52,405 nucleotides of DNA from Clostridia bacterium (GTDB taxonomy: Bacteria > Bacillota > Clostridia > Lutisporales > Lutisporaceae), in NCBI GenBank assembly GCA_035628995.1, contig DASPIR010000016.1, positions 1 through 52,405 of the forward strand, written 5' to 3'. The notes under the pieces were generated by a model. That model made no database searches, was not told the origin of the DNA, and was given only the letters and a program-made list of their open reading frames with translations. Shown here piece after piece: positions 23,944-33,386 of this stretch (position 1 is its first letter; each line of letters begins with the position of its first letter). Made by a program: the position numbers and the translations under genes.

Positions 23944-23999
23944 CGTACAGGCAGGTTGAGGCTATGCTGGATATTAAGGGGTAATGGGGGTAAGCAGGC

Positions 24000-25178
24000 A
24001 TGTTTATTATACGAATATGGAATTATTTAAGGGGATATGCTATTATTATTGTTAAAGGATTGAAGATTGAAAGATTTATTAATCTCGCAGTGGTTAATAA
24101 TATTTACATATGGGACATAAAGAAGCTTGACTATACCACGGTGCAGGCAAAAATCGGGCTGGAGAATTTCGGAAGGCTTAGGGACATTGTACGAAAAACA
24201 GACAGTTCAGTCAGCATTTTGACCAAGCGGGGCTTTCCTTTTATCATCAGAAATGTTAAGAGGAGAAAGCTGTTTTACGCTAGTCTGCTGTCACTGTTTA
24301 TTTTTATCTACATAATGTCCTCTTTTGTCTGGATGATTGAAGTAGTAGGCGCCAAGAATGTCGATAGTGAAAAGATAATTAAGCAGCTTTATGCTGAGGG
24401 CTTACACGAGGGGAGCTTCAAGGGCAAGCTGGATAGAAGGCATATAGAGAATCAGGTGCTTATCAACATGCCGGAGCTTTCGTGGATAGGTATTCAGATA
24501 AAAGGTACCAAGGCAGTAGTCGAGGTTGTTGAGAAAAGAGAAGCGCCGCCGATGGTTAGTAACACCGATGCCTGCGATATTGTTGCGGCAAAGGATGGAA
24601 TCATCACAAAACTCCTGGTGCTTGCAGGTGATCCCATTGTCAAGGATGGTACATCTGTCAGAAGGGGTCAGAAGTTAGTAAGCGGAACCATTCTCAGAGA
24701 AAACCTGGAACCGAGGCAAGTACATTCACTTGCCCAGATAAGTGCCAGGACCTGGTATGAGGATGCAGAGGAAATTCCACTTCAGCAGGTAGAGTATAAA
24801 TCCACGGGGAAGATAGTCAGACATTATAAGTTGAAGCTATTGAACAAGGAATTCTCAAGGAAGAGAAGTGTAAAATTCAAGGATTTCAATGAATACGTAA
24901 ATGAAAGAAACCTTATAAGCTTCGGGGACTATGTGTTCCCCGTGAAGCTGATAGAATATAGATTTGAAGAGCTGGTGCCAGTACAAGAGACGCTTATGGT
25001 GAATGAAGCCAAGGCAAGGTGCGCTGAAAGGCTCAATGCACGGATAAAGCTTCAGATTTCGGAAGAAGCTGTGATTTTGAATAAGAACATAAACTATTAC
25101 ATTGAGAAGAAGTCTGTAAAGGCTAAGATAAGTGTTGAAGTCCTGGAAGATATAGGAGTGAAACAAAAAATAAATTAA
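24000..25178 (+). CDS. yqfD: Sporulation protein YqfD
   Basis: The 392-aa protein has a soluble N-terminal domain (about 1-90), one transmembrane segment (LLSLFIFIYIMSSFVWMI, about 96-113), and a long extracytoplasmic part starting VVGAKNVDSEKIIKQL, similar in wording to POTRA/FtsQ-like domains, with ELSWIGIQIKGTKAVVEVVE. This is the YqfD layout; mutants in the family affect sporulation, probably at engulfment or the forespore membrane. It follows yqfC by 56 bases and precedes phoH. Confidence 0.9.
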   Translation: MFIIRIWNYLRGYAIIIVKGLKIERFINLAVVNNIYIWDIKKLDYTTVQAKIGLENFGRLRDIVRKTDSSVSILTKRGFPFIIRNVKRRKLFYASLLSLFIFIYIMSSFVWMIEVVGAKNVDSEKIIKQLYAEGLHEGSFKGKLDRRHIENQVLINMPELSWIGIQIKGTKAVVEVVEKREAPPMVSNTDACDIVAAKDGIITKLLVLAGDPIVKDGTSVRRGQKLVSGTILRENLEPRQVHSLAQISARTWYEDAEEIPLQQVEYKSTGKIVRHYKLKLLNKEFSRKRSVKFKDFNEYVNERNLISFGDYVFPVKLIEYRFEELVPVQETLMVNEAKARCAERLNARIKLQISEEAVILNKNINYYIEKKSVKAKISVEVLEDIGVKQKIN

Positions 25179-25202
25179 CACAAAAGCGTAGGAGGAAAGC
25201 AA

Positions 25203-26207
25203 TTGCCAGAAAACGTTATAGAAACTAATATACAAATTGATGATATGGAAAAAATAATGAATCTTTTTGGGAATTTTGACCAGAATCTTAAAGTCATAGA
25301 GAATGAATTCAATGCAGATATAATCGTAAGAGAAGGCCAAGTAAAGATTGTAGGTGAGGAGAAGGCTGTCGGCATGCTGAAGAAAACCCTCGATATCCTT
25401 CTAAAGATGCAGGAGACCGGTGAAATCATCACGAGCCACTCAATCAGCTATACTATTGGGCTGGTAAAGGAAGGGGAAGAGAACCGGGCTGACGAGCTTA
25501 GCGATGTAATCATAACAAGTGCAAGGGGTAAGGCCATTAAGAGCAAGACGATAGGGCAGAAGAAATATGTTGATGCAATACAGAATAACGATATTGTATT
25601 CGGGATAGGCCCTGCAGGGACAGGGAAGACCTACCTTGCCGTGGCTATGGCGGTTAAAGCCTTCAAGAACCGTGAGGTAAGCAGAATAGTTCTCACCAGA
25701 CCTGCTGTGGAAGCAGGAGAAAAGCTCGGGTTCCTGCCAGGAGATTTGCAGACTAAGGTAGATCCTTATCTGAGACCTCTTTATGATGCACTGCATGACA
25801 TAATGGGCGTAGAAACGTACCAGAAGCATATAGAAAGAGGGGCAATCGAGATTGCACCCCTTGCCTATATGAGGGGCAGAACGCTGGATGACTCGTACAT
25901 AATATTGGATGAAGCCCAGAATACCTCGCCGGAGCAGATGAAAATGTTTCTGACCAGATTGGGCTTTGGATCAAAGGCTATCATTACAGGGGATATAACG
26001 CAGATAGACTTGCCCAGGGGCAAGTATTCAGGACTGAAGGAAGTAATGGAGGTATTGAAAAACGTAAAGGACATAGAATTCATATACTTCCATGAAAAGG
26101 ATGTCGTAAGGCACAAGCTGGTGCGTGACATTATCAAGGCATACGAAAAGTACGAAGATAAAAAGAAGCTAACTGGGGAAGTACCAACAGGAGAAATTTC
26201 TGAATAA
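25203..26207 (+). CDS. phoH: PhoH family ATPase
   Basis: The 334-aa protein has an N-terminal KH-like segment (about 1-110) and a PhoH P-loop domain with Walker A GPAGTGKTYLA (about residues 138-148), LTRPAVEAGEKLGFLPGD, and Walker B YIILDEAQNT followed by LTRLGFGSKAIITGD. PhoH proteins are predicted RNA-linked ATPases, often encoded next to ybeY, as in this cluster. It begins with TTG, supported by AGGAGGAAA upstream. It is tightly spaced before the PgpH gene. Confidence 0.93.
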   Translation: MPENVIETNIQIDDMEKIMNLFGNFDQNLKVIENEFNADIIVREGQVKIVGEEKAVGMLKKTLDILLKMQETGEIITSHSISYTIGLVKEGEENRADELSDVIITSARGKAIKSKTIGQKKYVDAIQNNDIVFGIGPAGTGKTYLAVAMAVKAFKNREVSRIVLTRPAVEAGEKLGFLPGDLQTKVDPYLRPLYDALHDIMGVETYQKHIERGAIEIAPLAYMRGRTLDDSYIILDEAQNTSPEQMKMFLTRLGFGSKAIITGDITQIDLPRGKYSGLKEVMEVLKNVKDIEFIYFHEKDVVRHKLVRDIIKAYEKYEDKKKLTGEVPTGEISE

Positions 26208-26221
26208 ACAGGGGAGATCAA

Positions 26222-28282
26222 ATGATAAATTTTTCTGTTTCAAATTTAAGGAAGCTGGTCAGAAGCAGTACAACCATCAGGATAGTTCTGATTGCCTGCC
26301 TTTTTGCTGCGCTCTTTTCCTTGTTCGTGCTGAATGCAAGACCAGAGGTTTATAGTCTTAAGGTGGGAGAGATATCCAACGAAGACATCTATGCCCCTTC
26401 AGATATAGTGGACAAGTCAGCGACTGAGCTTAGAAGGCAGCAAGCAGAGGAAAGCGTTGATTTGGTATATAAGCTTGATTTGACTGTACAGATTGATATA
26501 GAAAAGAAAACAGACAACTTCTTTTTATTGCTGGATACAGTAAAGAAGAGCGAAGGCATCGATAAGGCACAGAAGCTTACAATCTTGGAGCAAGAGTCAA
26601 ACATTAGCCTTGGCAACAGCTTGTATAATACGCTCCTGGATGCATCTGAGACTGATCTTAAGACGCTCAGCGGCAATATCAAATATATAATAAACCAGAT
26701 ACTAAGCGAGAGAATTACAGAGCAGCAATTGAATGACAAGAGAAGCGACATAAGGGAGTTCTTTATGAATCTTCCCAAGAAAAGTAAGCTTAATGAAATT
26801 GGTGCAGATATTGCTGTAATGACCTTGAGACCCAATATGTATTACGATGAACCGACCACACTAGCCAAGAAACAGCAGGAAAGAGAAAAGGTTGAGCAAG
26901 TGGTAATACGGAAGGGCACAATTATAGTCAATAAGGGAAAGGAAGTTACACAGGCTCAAATACAGCTTTTAAAGGCTTACGGACTGCTGTACGTGGGCGG
27001 CAGCAGCTTCGAACTTCAGATATATGCTGGCTATGGAATAATAATAAGCATTTGTCTCGTAATAATGGGTTTGTACCTGAAGAGGCTGGACAAAAAGCTG
27101 TGGGCAAGCAATTCCACGATTTTTCTCATCAGCCTGATAGCGGTGATAACACTGGTCATTACAATGGTGGTCAAGAATATTTCCAGTTATCTGATAATAT
27201 TGCCGGCAGGTACAATGCTGATTTCAATACTAGTAAGCACAAGAGTTGCCATACTGTCAAACATAATGATGTCGATACTTGCAGGCTTCCTAGGCGGTTT
27301 TGACATGTCGGTGGTAGCGATAATGCTTCTGACAGGCATACTCGGAGCGGAGATGGTATCCAGAACTCACCACAGGAGCACTTTTATTCTGGCGGGTTTT
27401 GCAGTAAGTCTGGTCAGCCTGCTGATTATATTCAGCGTAGGAATACTTAACAGGGAAGACATATACAGGATGTTAAACAATGGAATGTATGGCGCTATCG
27501 GTGGGGTACTCTCGGCGGTTCTTACTATAGGCACACTGCCGTTCTTTGAATCCACCTTTGACATCATAACGCCCTTAAAGCTGCTGGAGCTGTCAAATCC
27601 CAACCAGCCAATTCTTAGAAGGCTTCTTATTGAGGCACCAGGCACATACTATCATTCAATACTGGTGGGCAATCTGGCTGAGGAAGCAGCAGAAGAGATA
27701 GGGGCAAATCCTCTTTTGTGCCGAGTAGGGGCATACTATCATGACATAGGCAAGCTGAAGAGGCCGTATTTTTTCAAGGAGAATCAAATTACAAAGGATA
27801 ATCCTCATGATAAGATTACACCTAATCTAAGTACTCTTGTCATAACCTCCCATGTGAAGGATGGAGTGGAGATTGCCAGAAAGAGCAAGCTTCCCTCTGC
27901 TGTTGTAAGGATAATTGAGGAGCATCATGGAAATACTCTGGTAGCATATTTCTATCATAAGGCATTGAATACAGAGGGAACTGAAGCAGTCGAGGAAGGT
28001 AAGTTCAGATACCCCTTCAGAAAGCCGCAGACACAGGAAGCTGCAATAGTCATGCTGGCGGATTCTGTAGAAGCATATATCAGGTCTTTATCTGAGCCTA
28101 CACAGGATCAGGTAGAGCAGGGTGTGAGGAAGATAATCAAAGATAAGCTAAATGATGCACAGCTCGACGGATGCGACTTGACGCTTAAAGACTTGGAAAT
28201 GATAGGGCAGGCCTTCATGAAGGTTTTGGCAGGTATATTCCATGAAAGAATAGAATATCCTGAAAACATACGGGACATATGA
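26222..28282 (+). CDS. pgpH: 7TM-HD cyclic-di-AMP phosphodiesterase PgpH (YqfF)
   Basis: The 686-aa protein has an N-terminal membrane segment, a large extracytoplasmic 7TMR-HDED domain (about 40-250), seven membrane helices (about 260-440), and a cytoplasmic HD domain with YYHSILVGNLAEEAA, GAYYHDIGKLKRP, ITSHVKDG and EEHHGNTLVAYFYHKA, supplying the metal-binding His and Asp residues. PgpH hydrolyses c-di-AMP and so affects potassium and osmotic homeostasis. In B. subtilis yqfF lies in the same phoH-yqfF-ybeY-dgkA order. Confidence 0.95.
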   Translation: MINFSVSNLRKLVRSSTTIRIVLIACLFAALFSLFVLNARPEVYSLKVGEISNEDIYAPSDIVDKSATELRRQQAEESVDLVYKLDLTVQIDIEKKTDNFFLLLDTVKKSEGIDKAQKLTILEQESNISLGNSLYNTLLDASETDLKTLSGNIKYIINQILSERITEQQLNDKRSDIREFFMNLPKKSKLNEIGADIAVMTLRPNMYYDEPTTLAKKQQEREKVEQVVIRKGTIIVNKGKEVTQAQIQLLKAYGLLYVGGSSFELQIYAGYGIIISICLVIMGLYLKRLDKKLWASNSTIFLISLIAVITLVITMVVKNISSYLIILPAGTMLISILVSTRVAILSNIMMSILAGFLGGFDMSVVAIMLLTGILGAEMVSRTHHRSTFILAGFAVSLVSLLIIFSVGILNREDIYRMLNNGMYGAIGGVLSAVLTIGTLPFFESTFDIITPLKLLELSNPNQPILRRLLIEAPGTYYHSILVGNLAEEAAEEIGANPLLCRVGAYYHDIGKLKRPYFFKENQITKDNPHDKITPNLSTLVITSHVKDGVEIARKSKLPSAVVRIIEEHHGNTLVAYFYHKALNTEGTEAVEEGKFRYPFRKPQTQEAAIVMLADSVEAYIRSLSEPTQDQVEQGVRKIIKDKLNDAQLDGCDLTLKDLEMIGQAFMKVLAGIFHERIEYPENIRDI

Positions 28283-28314
28283 AGGACTGAATAATGGGCT
28301 AGACAATGGAGTAA

Positions 28315-28334
28315 GGTTACGCGTAACGCGCAAC
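28315..28334. repeat. Phased 7-bp degenerate repeat, locus C
   Basis: Two full heptamers, gcgtaac and gcgcaac (28321-28334), are preceded by the related ggttac. Both words also occur at locus B. It lies in the 129-base gap between pgpH and ybeY. Confidence 0.45.
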
Positions 28335-28411
28335 GAAAAAATAGCATATGTCTTATACTTGGATTTGCACTAAAATATCTAATATAAAAAAACGATTGGA
28401 GGAGTTTTTAA

Positions 28412-28897
28412 ATGTCAGTATTGATAGACAACAGACAAAAGGGTATAGAAGTTGATGAGGCTATGGAAGCCTTGGTTACACAAGTAGTAGAAAAGGTCTT
28501 GGCTTACGAGGAATGCGAGGAAGATTACGAGGTAAGCATTTCCTTCGTAGGCGACGAAGAGATGCGGAGCCTGAACAATGAATATAGGGGTATTGATAAG
28601 GAGACAGATGTTCTTTCCTTCCCAATGATTGATTTTACGGAGGAAGAGCTTGAGGAAGAGGATGAAAATGCCGAATATATTGATGAGGAGATAGCACTGG
28701 GAGATATAGTCATATCAATGAGAAGCGTACGGGAACAAGCAGAGGATTACGGACACAGCATTAATAGGGAACTGGCTTTTTTGCTCGTCCATGGGATGCT
28801 GCACCTGCTGGGCTATGACCATGAGGATGAAGCAGCAGAGAAAGAAATGTTTGAAAAGCAGGAGATAATACTGAAAGAAATGAACCTTACGAGGTAA
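28412..28897 (+). CDS. ybeY: Endoribonuclease YbeY (rRNA maturation factor)
   Basis: The 161-aa protein has the zinc-binding signature HGMLHLLGYDHE (about residues 130-141) and the upstream ETDVLSFPM motif. An acidic insertion (EEELEEEDENAEY) separates them. YbeY is a metal-dependent RNase involved in 16S rRNA 3' end maturation and 70S quality control. GGAGGAG precedes the ATG. Its stop codon directly abuts the dgkA start. Confidence 0.95.
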   Translation: MSVLIDNRQKGIEVDEAMEALVTQVVEKVLAYEECEEDYEVSISFVGDEEMRSLNNEYRGIDKETDVLSFPMIDFTEEELEEEDENAEYIDEEIALGDIVISMRSVREQAEDYGHSINRELAFLLVHGMLHLLGYDHEDEAAEKEMFEKQEIILKEMNLTR

Positions 28898-29290
28898 ATG
28901 GGAAGTGAAGAAGTGGGGCCAAGGAGATTTTTTGCAAGCCTGAGATATGCAGCGGAAGGAATAGCATACTGTATAAAAACCCAAAGGAATATGAGAATAC
29001 ATCTCGTAGTTGCCATTATTGTCCTGCTGTCAGGAATACTTCTGAAAGTTGTCAAGACTGAGTTTATAATGGTGCTTATATCAATCTCCATGGTATTCAT
29101 ATGTGAGATAATAAATACTGCTGTGGAGAGGGCGGTTGATACTGCTACACTGGAGTATCACCCTATTGCCAAGATTGCAAAGGATGTAGCGGCAGGAGCT
29201 GTATTGGTGGCTGCCTTGAACTCGGTAATCGTGGGGCTTCTGGTCTTCGGAAAGTATTTATCGGCTATAGTCTTGAAATTGCTTGAATAG
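28898..29290 (+). CDS. dgkA: Diacylglycerol/undecaprenol kinase family protein
   Basis: The 130-aa membrane protein has an N-terminal amphipathic part (RRFFASLRYAAEGIAYCIKTQRN, in segments), three membrane helices and the active-site motif EIINTAVERAVD. In Gram-positive bacteria this family phosphorylates undecaprenol for cell-wall lipid recycling rather than diacylglycerol. The ATG follows the ybeY stop without a gap, so translation is likely coupled. Confidence 0.92.
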   Translation: MGSEEVGPRRFFASLRYAAEGIAYCIKTQRNMRIHLVVAIIVLLSGILLKVVKTEFIMVLISISMVFICEIINTAVERAVDTATLEYHPIAKIAKDVAAGAVLVAALNSVIVGLLVFGKYLSAIVLKLLE

Positions 29291-29345
29291 TATATATGAG
29301 TTAAAGGGACAAGCCTAGGTATTCTTTACGGGTAAAAGCACGGGA

Positions 29346-29435
29346 ACCACGGAGCACACGGATGTTTCACGGAATTACACGGTAGTTTATAATATCTTCC
29401 CGCCGTGAATTCAGTGAATTTCAGTGTCTTCAGTG
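29346..29435. repeat. Intergenic inverted repeat built of CACGG/CAGTG units
   Basis: The left half repeats ccacgg, cacacgg, tcacgg, acacgg at 9-10 base intervals; the right half repeats ccgtgaatt, cagtgaatt, cagtgtctt, cagtgg at the same interval and is roughly its reverse complement with transitions. No gene lies in the 199-base gap between dgkA and the DUF3048 gene. Confidence 0.5.
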
Positions 29436-29489
29436 GTATGCGTTCCCTTCGTCGTATTTTAATATATTATTTAGAAAAGAGGGTTTCGA

Positions 29490-30533
29490 ATGAATAGTAG
29501 AAGATGGCTGTCTGTGCTGATGATTGTATTCTTAATTCCAGTAATGTTTTCCGGGTGCGGCAAAAAGGTGGAAGTATCCAATGTTGAACCGGTAGTCACA
29601 CCTATGCCAACTGTTCAACCAACTCCAGAACCGCCGGAAGGCCCACCTTGTACTTTGACAGGGATGCTTGTAGAAGATGCGGAGGATTTGAAGCTGAGAC
29701 CCATAGCTGTAATGCTGGATAACGAGTATAATGCAAGACCTCAGTCAGGGCTTCTGGATGCCGAGATAGTATATGAGATTCCTGTTGAAGGGAATATCAC
29801 AAGATATATGGCTGTCTATCATCATAACCCTTCTGATAAAATCGGTCCGGTGAGAAGTGCCAGACCTTACTTCATAGATAAGGCAATGGAGCTTAATGCA
29901 GTATACGTGCATTGCGGCGGAAGTCCTCAGGCACTGCAGGATTTGGTGACGCTGAAAGTCGATACCCTCAATGACTTGAAAGGATCTCCATGCTTCTGGA
30001 GATCAACTGACAGGAAGATGCCTCACAATCTTTACACAAGCACCAAGCTTATGAGGGAAGTAATGGAAAGCAACAAATTCAATAATAAAACAGCACCAGA
30101 ATATTTTAAGTTCAGTGAGGAGTTCCTTAACCTGGACGGTAAGAATACCGGATCAATAAGCTTTAATTACAGCAAGAACTATACTGTCGGGTATGAATAT
30201 AATGAAAAGGACAAATTATATTATAGGACAATAAACGGAATAAGGCTTAAAGACAAAGAATCAAGCAAAGATATAGCCACTACCAATATAATTGTTGAAA
30301 AAACAACTGCAAAGGTTCTAGATAAAGTGGGCCGATTAGAGGTAAGCAATTTAGGAAAGGACAGAGGCTACTATCTCACAGCCGGAAAGTTGATAGAAAT
30401 AGAATGGAGCAAGAGCAGCAGGAGTGCCAAGACAATATATAAAGACCTTAAAGGCAATGAGATTATCATGAACAAAGGCACTACATGGATTCAGGTGGTT
30501 CCGGACTATGTGAGGATAGAGATAAAGGAGTGA
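29490..30533 (+). CDS. DUF3048 domain-containing lipoprotein (YerB-like)
   Basis: The 347-aa product starts with a lipoprotein signal (hydrophobic run, then FSGC with Cys23), a Pro/Thr-rich linker (TPMPTVQPTPEPPEGPP), then the DUF3048 module with RPIAVMLDNEYNARPQSGL, EGNITRYMAVYH, GPVRSARPYF and, at the C-terminus, DRGYYLTAGKLIEIEWSK. YerB proteins are surface lipoproteins of unknown function. It is followed by cdd 5 bases later. GAGGG is seen upstream of the ATG. Confidence 0.9.
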   Translation: MNSRRWLSVLMIVFLIPVMFSGCGKKVEVSNVEPVVTPMPTVQPTPEPPEGPPCTLTGMLVEDAEDLKLRPIAVMLDNEYNARPQSGLLDAEIVYEIPVEGNITRYMAVYHHNPSDKIGPVRSARPYFIDKAMELNAVYVHCGGSPQALQDLVTLKVDTLNDLKGSPCFWRSTDRKMPHNLYTSTKLMREVMESNKFNNKTAPEYFKFSEEFLNLDGKNTGSISFNYSKNYTVGYEYNEKDKLYYRTINGIRLKDKESSKDIATTNIIVEKTTAKVLDKVGRLEVSNLGKDRGYYLTAGKLIEIEWSKSSRSAKTIYKDLKGNEIIMNKGTTWIQVVPDYVRIEIKE

Positions 30534-30538
30534 AAATC

Positions 30539-30931
30539 ATGAATTACGATATACTAATAGAAAAAGCACAGGAAGCGATGAAAAACGCCTATGTAAAGTA
30601 TTCGAATTTTAAGGTTGGGGCGGCATTGTTGACGAAGAGCGGTAAGATATATACTGGCTGCAACATTGAGAACTCTTCGTATGGAGCGACAATCTGCGCG
30701 GAAAGAGTTGCATTCACAAAAGCGATTTCTGAAGGAGAGAGGGAATTTGAAGCTATTGCTGTAGCAAGCAATCTGAAGGGTTTTACATATCCCTGCGGTA
30801 TTTGCAGACAGTTCATGTCTGAATGGGGCTTGGATATAAAGCTTTTAACCAAAAGCGAAGGCACGACTAGAGTTCATACTATAGGTGAGCTGCTGCCTGA
30901 AGCCTTCGTAGAATTCGAAGCGGATAAATAA
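30539..30931 (+). CDS. cdd: Cytidine deaminase
   Basis: The 130-aa protein contains the zinc-binding and catalytic motifs of tetrameric cytidine deaminases: CAERVAFTKA (Cys and Glu) and PCGICRQFM (two Cys), with NIENSSYGATICAE as the substrate loop. It deaminates cytidine and deoxycytidine in pyrimidine salvage. AAAGGAGTG sits 8 nt before the ATG at 30539, at the very end of the preceding gene. A cdd gene directly before era is the standard Firmicutes order. Confidence 0.96.
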   Translation: MNYDILIEKAQEAMKNAYVKYSNFKVGAALLTKSGKIYTGCNIENSSYGATICAERVAFTKAISEGEREFEAIAVASNLKGFTYPCGICRQFMSEWGLDIKLLTKSEGTTRVHTIGELLPEAFVEFEADK

Positions 30932-31029
30932 TATATCGAATAATAATATAGAAGTAAGCAGAGGATGGTGTTTTAAGAAAAGGTATTCTGGAGGAATATT
31001 TATTTTAAATTCACCGAAGGAGAGAAATT

Positions 31030-31932
31030 ATGGATAAAAAATTTAAATCAGGCTTTGTAACAATAATCGGAAGACCAAATGTGGGAAAGTCTACTCTAAT
31101 AAACAGGCTGCTGGGGGAGCGGGTATCGATAATATCCAGCAAACCCCAGACAACCAGGAACTCAATACGCTGCATATACACAAATGATGAGTATCAGATT
31201 GTTTTTATCGATACACCCGGCATACACAAACCCCGGCATGCGCTGGGAGAGTACATGGTAAAGACGGCAACAGAGTCATTAAAAGGCGTGGATGTTGTTA
31301 TAGTGATGTTTGACTGTTCCGCAGAAATAGGTCCTGGAGATATGCATATAATCGAAGTGGCGGGAAAGGTCGACTCCCCTGTCATTCTTGTGTTGAACAA
31401 GATAGACAGGATAGCAAAATCCAGACTGGAGCAGGTTGCAGCATCCTTGGTTACGCATGAGAACCACTTTGACGCTATAATACCTATTTCAGCAAGTACC
31501 GGAGAGAACCTTGACGAGCTTTTGAAGGAGATAGTAAAACATCTGCCGGAGGGCCCCAAGTATTTCACTGAGGACATATACACTGACATGCCGGAGAAAT
31601 TCATTGTATCTGAGATAATAAGGGAAAAGATACTTGAGCTTACCGAAGAGGAAGTGCCCCATGGAACCGCTGTAGATATTACCTCCATGAAGGAAAGGGA
31701 AAATAAGGACCTTATAGATATTGAAGCCACTATATTCTGTGAAAAGGATTCCCACAAAGGGATGATAATAGGAAAGCAAGGCAAAATGTTAAAAGAGATA
31801 GGCACTAGAGCAAGAGTTGACATTGAGAGTCTGCTGGACTGCAAAATCAACCTGCAGCTTTGGGTCAAGGTTAAAAATGATTGGCGTGACAATAAAGGCG
31901 CGCTTAAGAACTTCGGGTATAAGTGGGAGTGA
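31030..31932 (+). CDS. era: GTPase Era
   Basis: The 300-aa protein shows G1 GRPNVGKST, G3 DTPGIHKPRHALGEYM, G4 NKID and G5 SAST, and a C-terminal KH domain with GMIIGKQGKMLKEIG. Era binds the 3' end of 16S rRNA during 30S maturation. GAAGGAGAG precedes the ATG. It overlaps functionally with YbeY, encoded upstream in the same cluster, and recO starts 4 bases after its stop. Confidence 0.97.
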   Translation: MDKKFKSGFVTIIGRPNVGKSTLINRLLGERVSIISSKPQTTRNSIRCIYTNDEYQIVFIDTPGIHKPRHALGEYMVKTATESLKGVDVVIVMFDCSAEIGPGDMHIIEVAGKVDSPVILVLNKIDRIAKSRLEQVAASLVTHENHFDAIIPISASTGENLDELLKEIVKHLPEGPKYFTEDIYTDMPEKFIVSEIIREKILELTEEEVPHGTAVDITSMKERENKDLIDIEATIFCEKDSHKGMIIGKQGKMLKEIGTRARVDIESLLDCKINLQLWVKVKNDWRDNKGALKNFGYKWE

Positions 31933-31936
31933 AGAA

Positions 31937-32707
31937 ATGTCAATATCAAAGACTGAAGGTATTGTCCTAAAGCACACCAATCTCGGCGAAGCGGATAGAA
32001 TACTGACAATACTCACAAGAAACAACGGAAAAATCAAAGCGATTGCCAAAGGCTGCCGAAAACCAAAAAGCAGCCTTCTTTCATCGTCGGAGGTTTTTGT
32101 TTTCAGTGAGTTTGTAGTATACAAGGGTGCGAACTTCTATCATGTATCGCAAGCTTCAACAAGAGAAACCTTTTATAATATAAGGAAAGATCTATTGAGG
32201 CTTTCTTATGCCACCTATTTTGCGGAGCTTGCAGAATCTGTATCTGATGAGGATATACCGAGCGAAAGATTGTTTCTGCTGCTTGCGAAGGTACTTTATT
32301 ATCTTTCTACCGGAGAAATACCAATGGGATTATTACACGTGGGCTATCAGCTGAAGCTTATGGATATCAGCGGATACAGACCCAATTTAGCCAAGTGTGC
32401 AATATGCGGGAAATCAAGTGAGGATTTTATCAAGTTCAGCGTCAATCTTGGAGGTGTCATTTGCGGCGATTGCAGCACTGATGAGAGATTATGGAAGGAT
32501 GGAGATGTTTTCAAGATCAGCCATGGTACCATAGAGGTTTTTAAATTTTTGTTGAATACTGAAATTTCTAGATTAAATACAAAGAAAATTGATAATACTA
32601 TTTTTAATGAAATAGATAAAATAACTAGATCCTTCATCCTAAGCCACTTGGATAAAAGGTTTAAGTCGCTTGATTTTTTGGATGATATAAAGGATTCAGG
32701 TTTCTAG
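31937..32707 (+). CDS. recO: DNA repair protein RecO
   Basis: The 256-aa protein begins with the OB-fold (ISKTEGIVLKHTNLGEADRIL) followed by a helical domain with a zinc site made by CAICG and CGDC (about residues 151-184). RecO loads RecA on SSB-coated single-stranded DNA in the RecFOR pathway. The frame is open further upstream inside era, but the ATG at 31937 with GGAGTGA upstream is the correct start and gives the family's N-terminus. Confidence 0.93.
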   Translation: MSISKTEGIVLKHTNLGEADRILTILTRNNGKIKAIAKGCRKPKSSLLSSSEVFVFSEFVVYKGANFYHVSQASTRETFYNIRKDLLRLSYATYFAELAESVSDEDIPSERLFLLLAKVLYYLSTGEIPMGLLHVGYQLKLMDISGYRPNLAKCAICGKSSEDFIKFSVNLGGVICGDCSTDERLWKDGDVFKISHGTIEVFKFLLNTEISRLNTKKIDNTIFNEIDKITRSFILSHLDKRFKSLDFLDDIKDSGF

Positions 32708-32740
32708 AAATTTTAAAAAGATTTGAAAGGAGTAGGTCCC

Positions 32741-33346
32741 ATGGATATAAGTCTTGAAAAGGTTGACATTATCAGGGATAGGACAGGTGTTTCTTATAAG
32801 GAAGCTAAGGATGCCCTTGAAGCAGCTGGCGGCAATGTAGTGGATGCCTTGATAAATATTGAAGCAGTTGGGGATAAGAGGTGGACAGAGACAATCTCTG
32901 TAAAAGGCAACGAGGCGGTTGACAAGCTGAAAGGAATAGTAAAGTCAGGCAATGTGAATAGGATAAGAGTTAAAAAGGATGAATATGTAATACTTGACAT
33001 ACCCGTTACAGCTGGAGCCATAAGCGCAGTAGCAATTCCACAGCTTACAGCAATAGGAGCGGCAGTTGCACTGCTGTCAAAGTGTACCATAGAGGTGGAA
33101 AGGCCAAACAAACAGACTATTAATGTGTCACAGGCAATCACAAATACCGCAGATGATATTGCAAATAAGATAAAAAATGTAACTGGTGATATCAGGAACA
33201 TGAAGTCTGGCGCAACCGGCCAAAAAACCGGATTAGCGGACGATATTGATACCTTCAGCGCAGAAAATATGGATGACTACACCTTTAAGAGCAATGACTA
33301 TACTGATGCTTCCAACGTAAACGTTGACGACACTTTTACACAATAG
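32741..33346 (+). CDS. DUF4342 domain-containing protein with UBA-like N-terminus
   Basis: The 201-aa product has an N-terminal UBA/TS-N-like three-helix unit (TGVSYKEAKDALEAAGGNVVDAL, in two segments; the pattern also seen in EF-Ts), then DUF4342 with ISVKGNEAVDKLKGIVKSGN and a hydrophobic Ala/Gly/Ile-rich stretch (about 95-125), then an acidic, Asp/Asn/Thr-rich tail. Function unknown. AAAGGAG is 8 nt before ATG 32741; the in-frame TTG at 32723 lies upstream of that site. It stands between recO and the glycine T-box. Confidence 0.8.
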   Translation: MDISLEKVDIIRDRTGVSYKEAKDALEAAGGNVVDALINIEAVGDKRWTETISVKGNEAVDKLKGIVKSGNVNRIRVKKDEYVILDIPVTAGAISAVAIPQLTAIGAAVALLSKCTIEVERPNKQTINVSQAITNTADDIANKIKNVTGDIRNMKSGATGQKTGLADDIDTFSAENMDDYTFKSNDYTDASNVNVDDTFTQ

Positions 33347-33350
33347 ACTA

Positions 33351-33379
33351 TTGACAAAATATATACGATTTGCTAAATT
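33351..33379 (+). promoter_or_regulatory. Promoter of the glyQS T-box transcript
   Basis: TTGACA (33351-33356) and TAAATT (33374-33379) are separated by 17 bases. The transcript would start at about 33386, at the first hairpin of the T-box leader. Confidence 0.7.
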
Positions 33380-33386
33380 AAAGTTA

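Noticed and set aside
29340-29445. Small gene between dgkA and the DUF3048 gene
   Set aside because: No frame with a ribosome site; the stretch is periodic repeat sequence.
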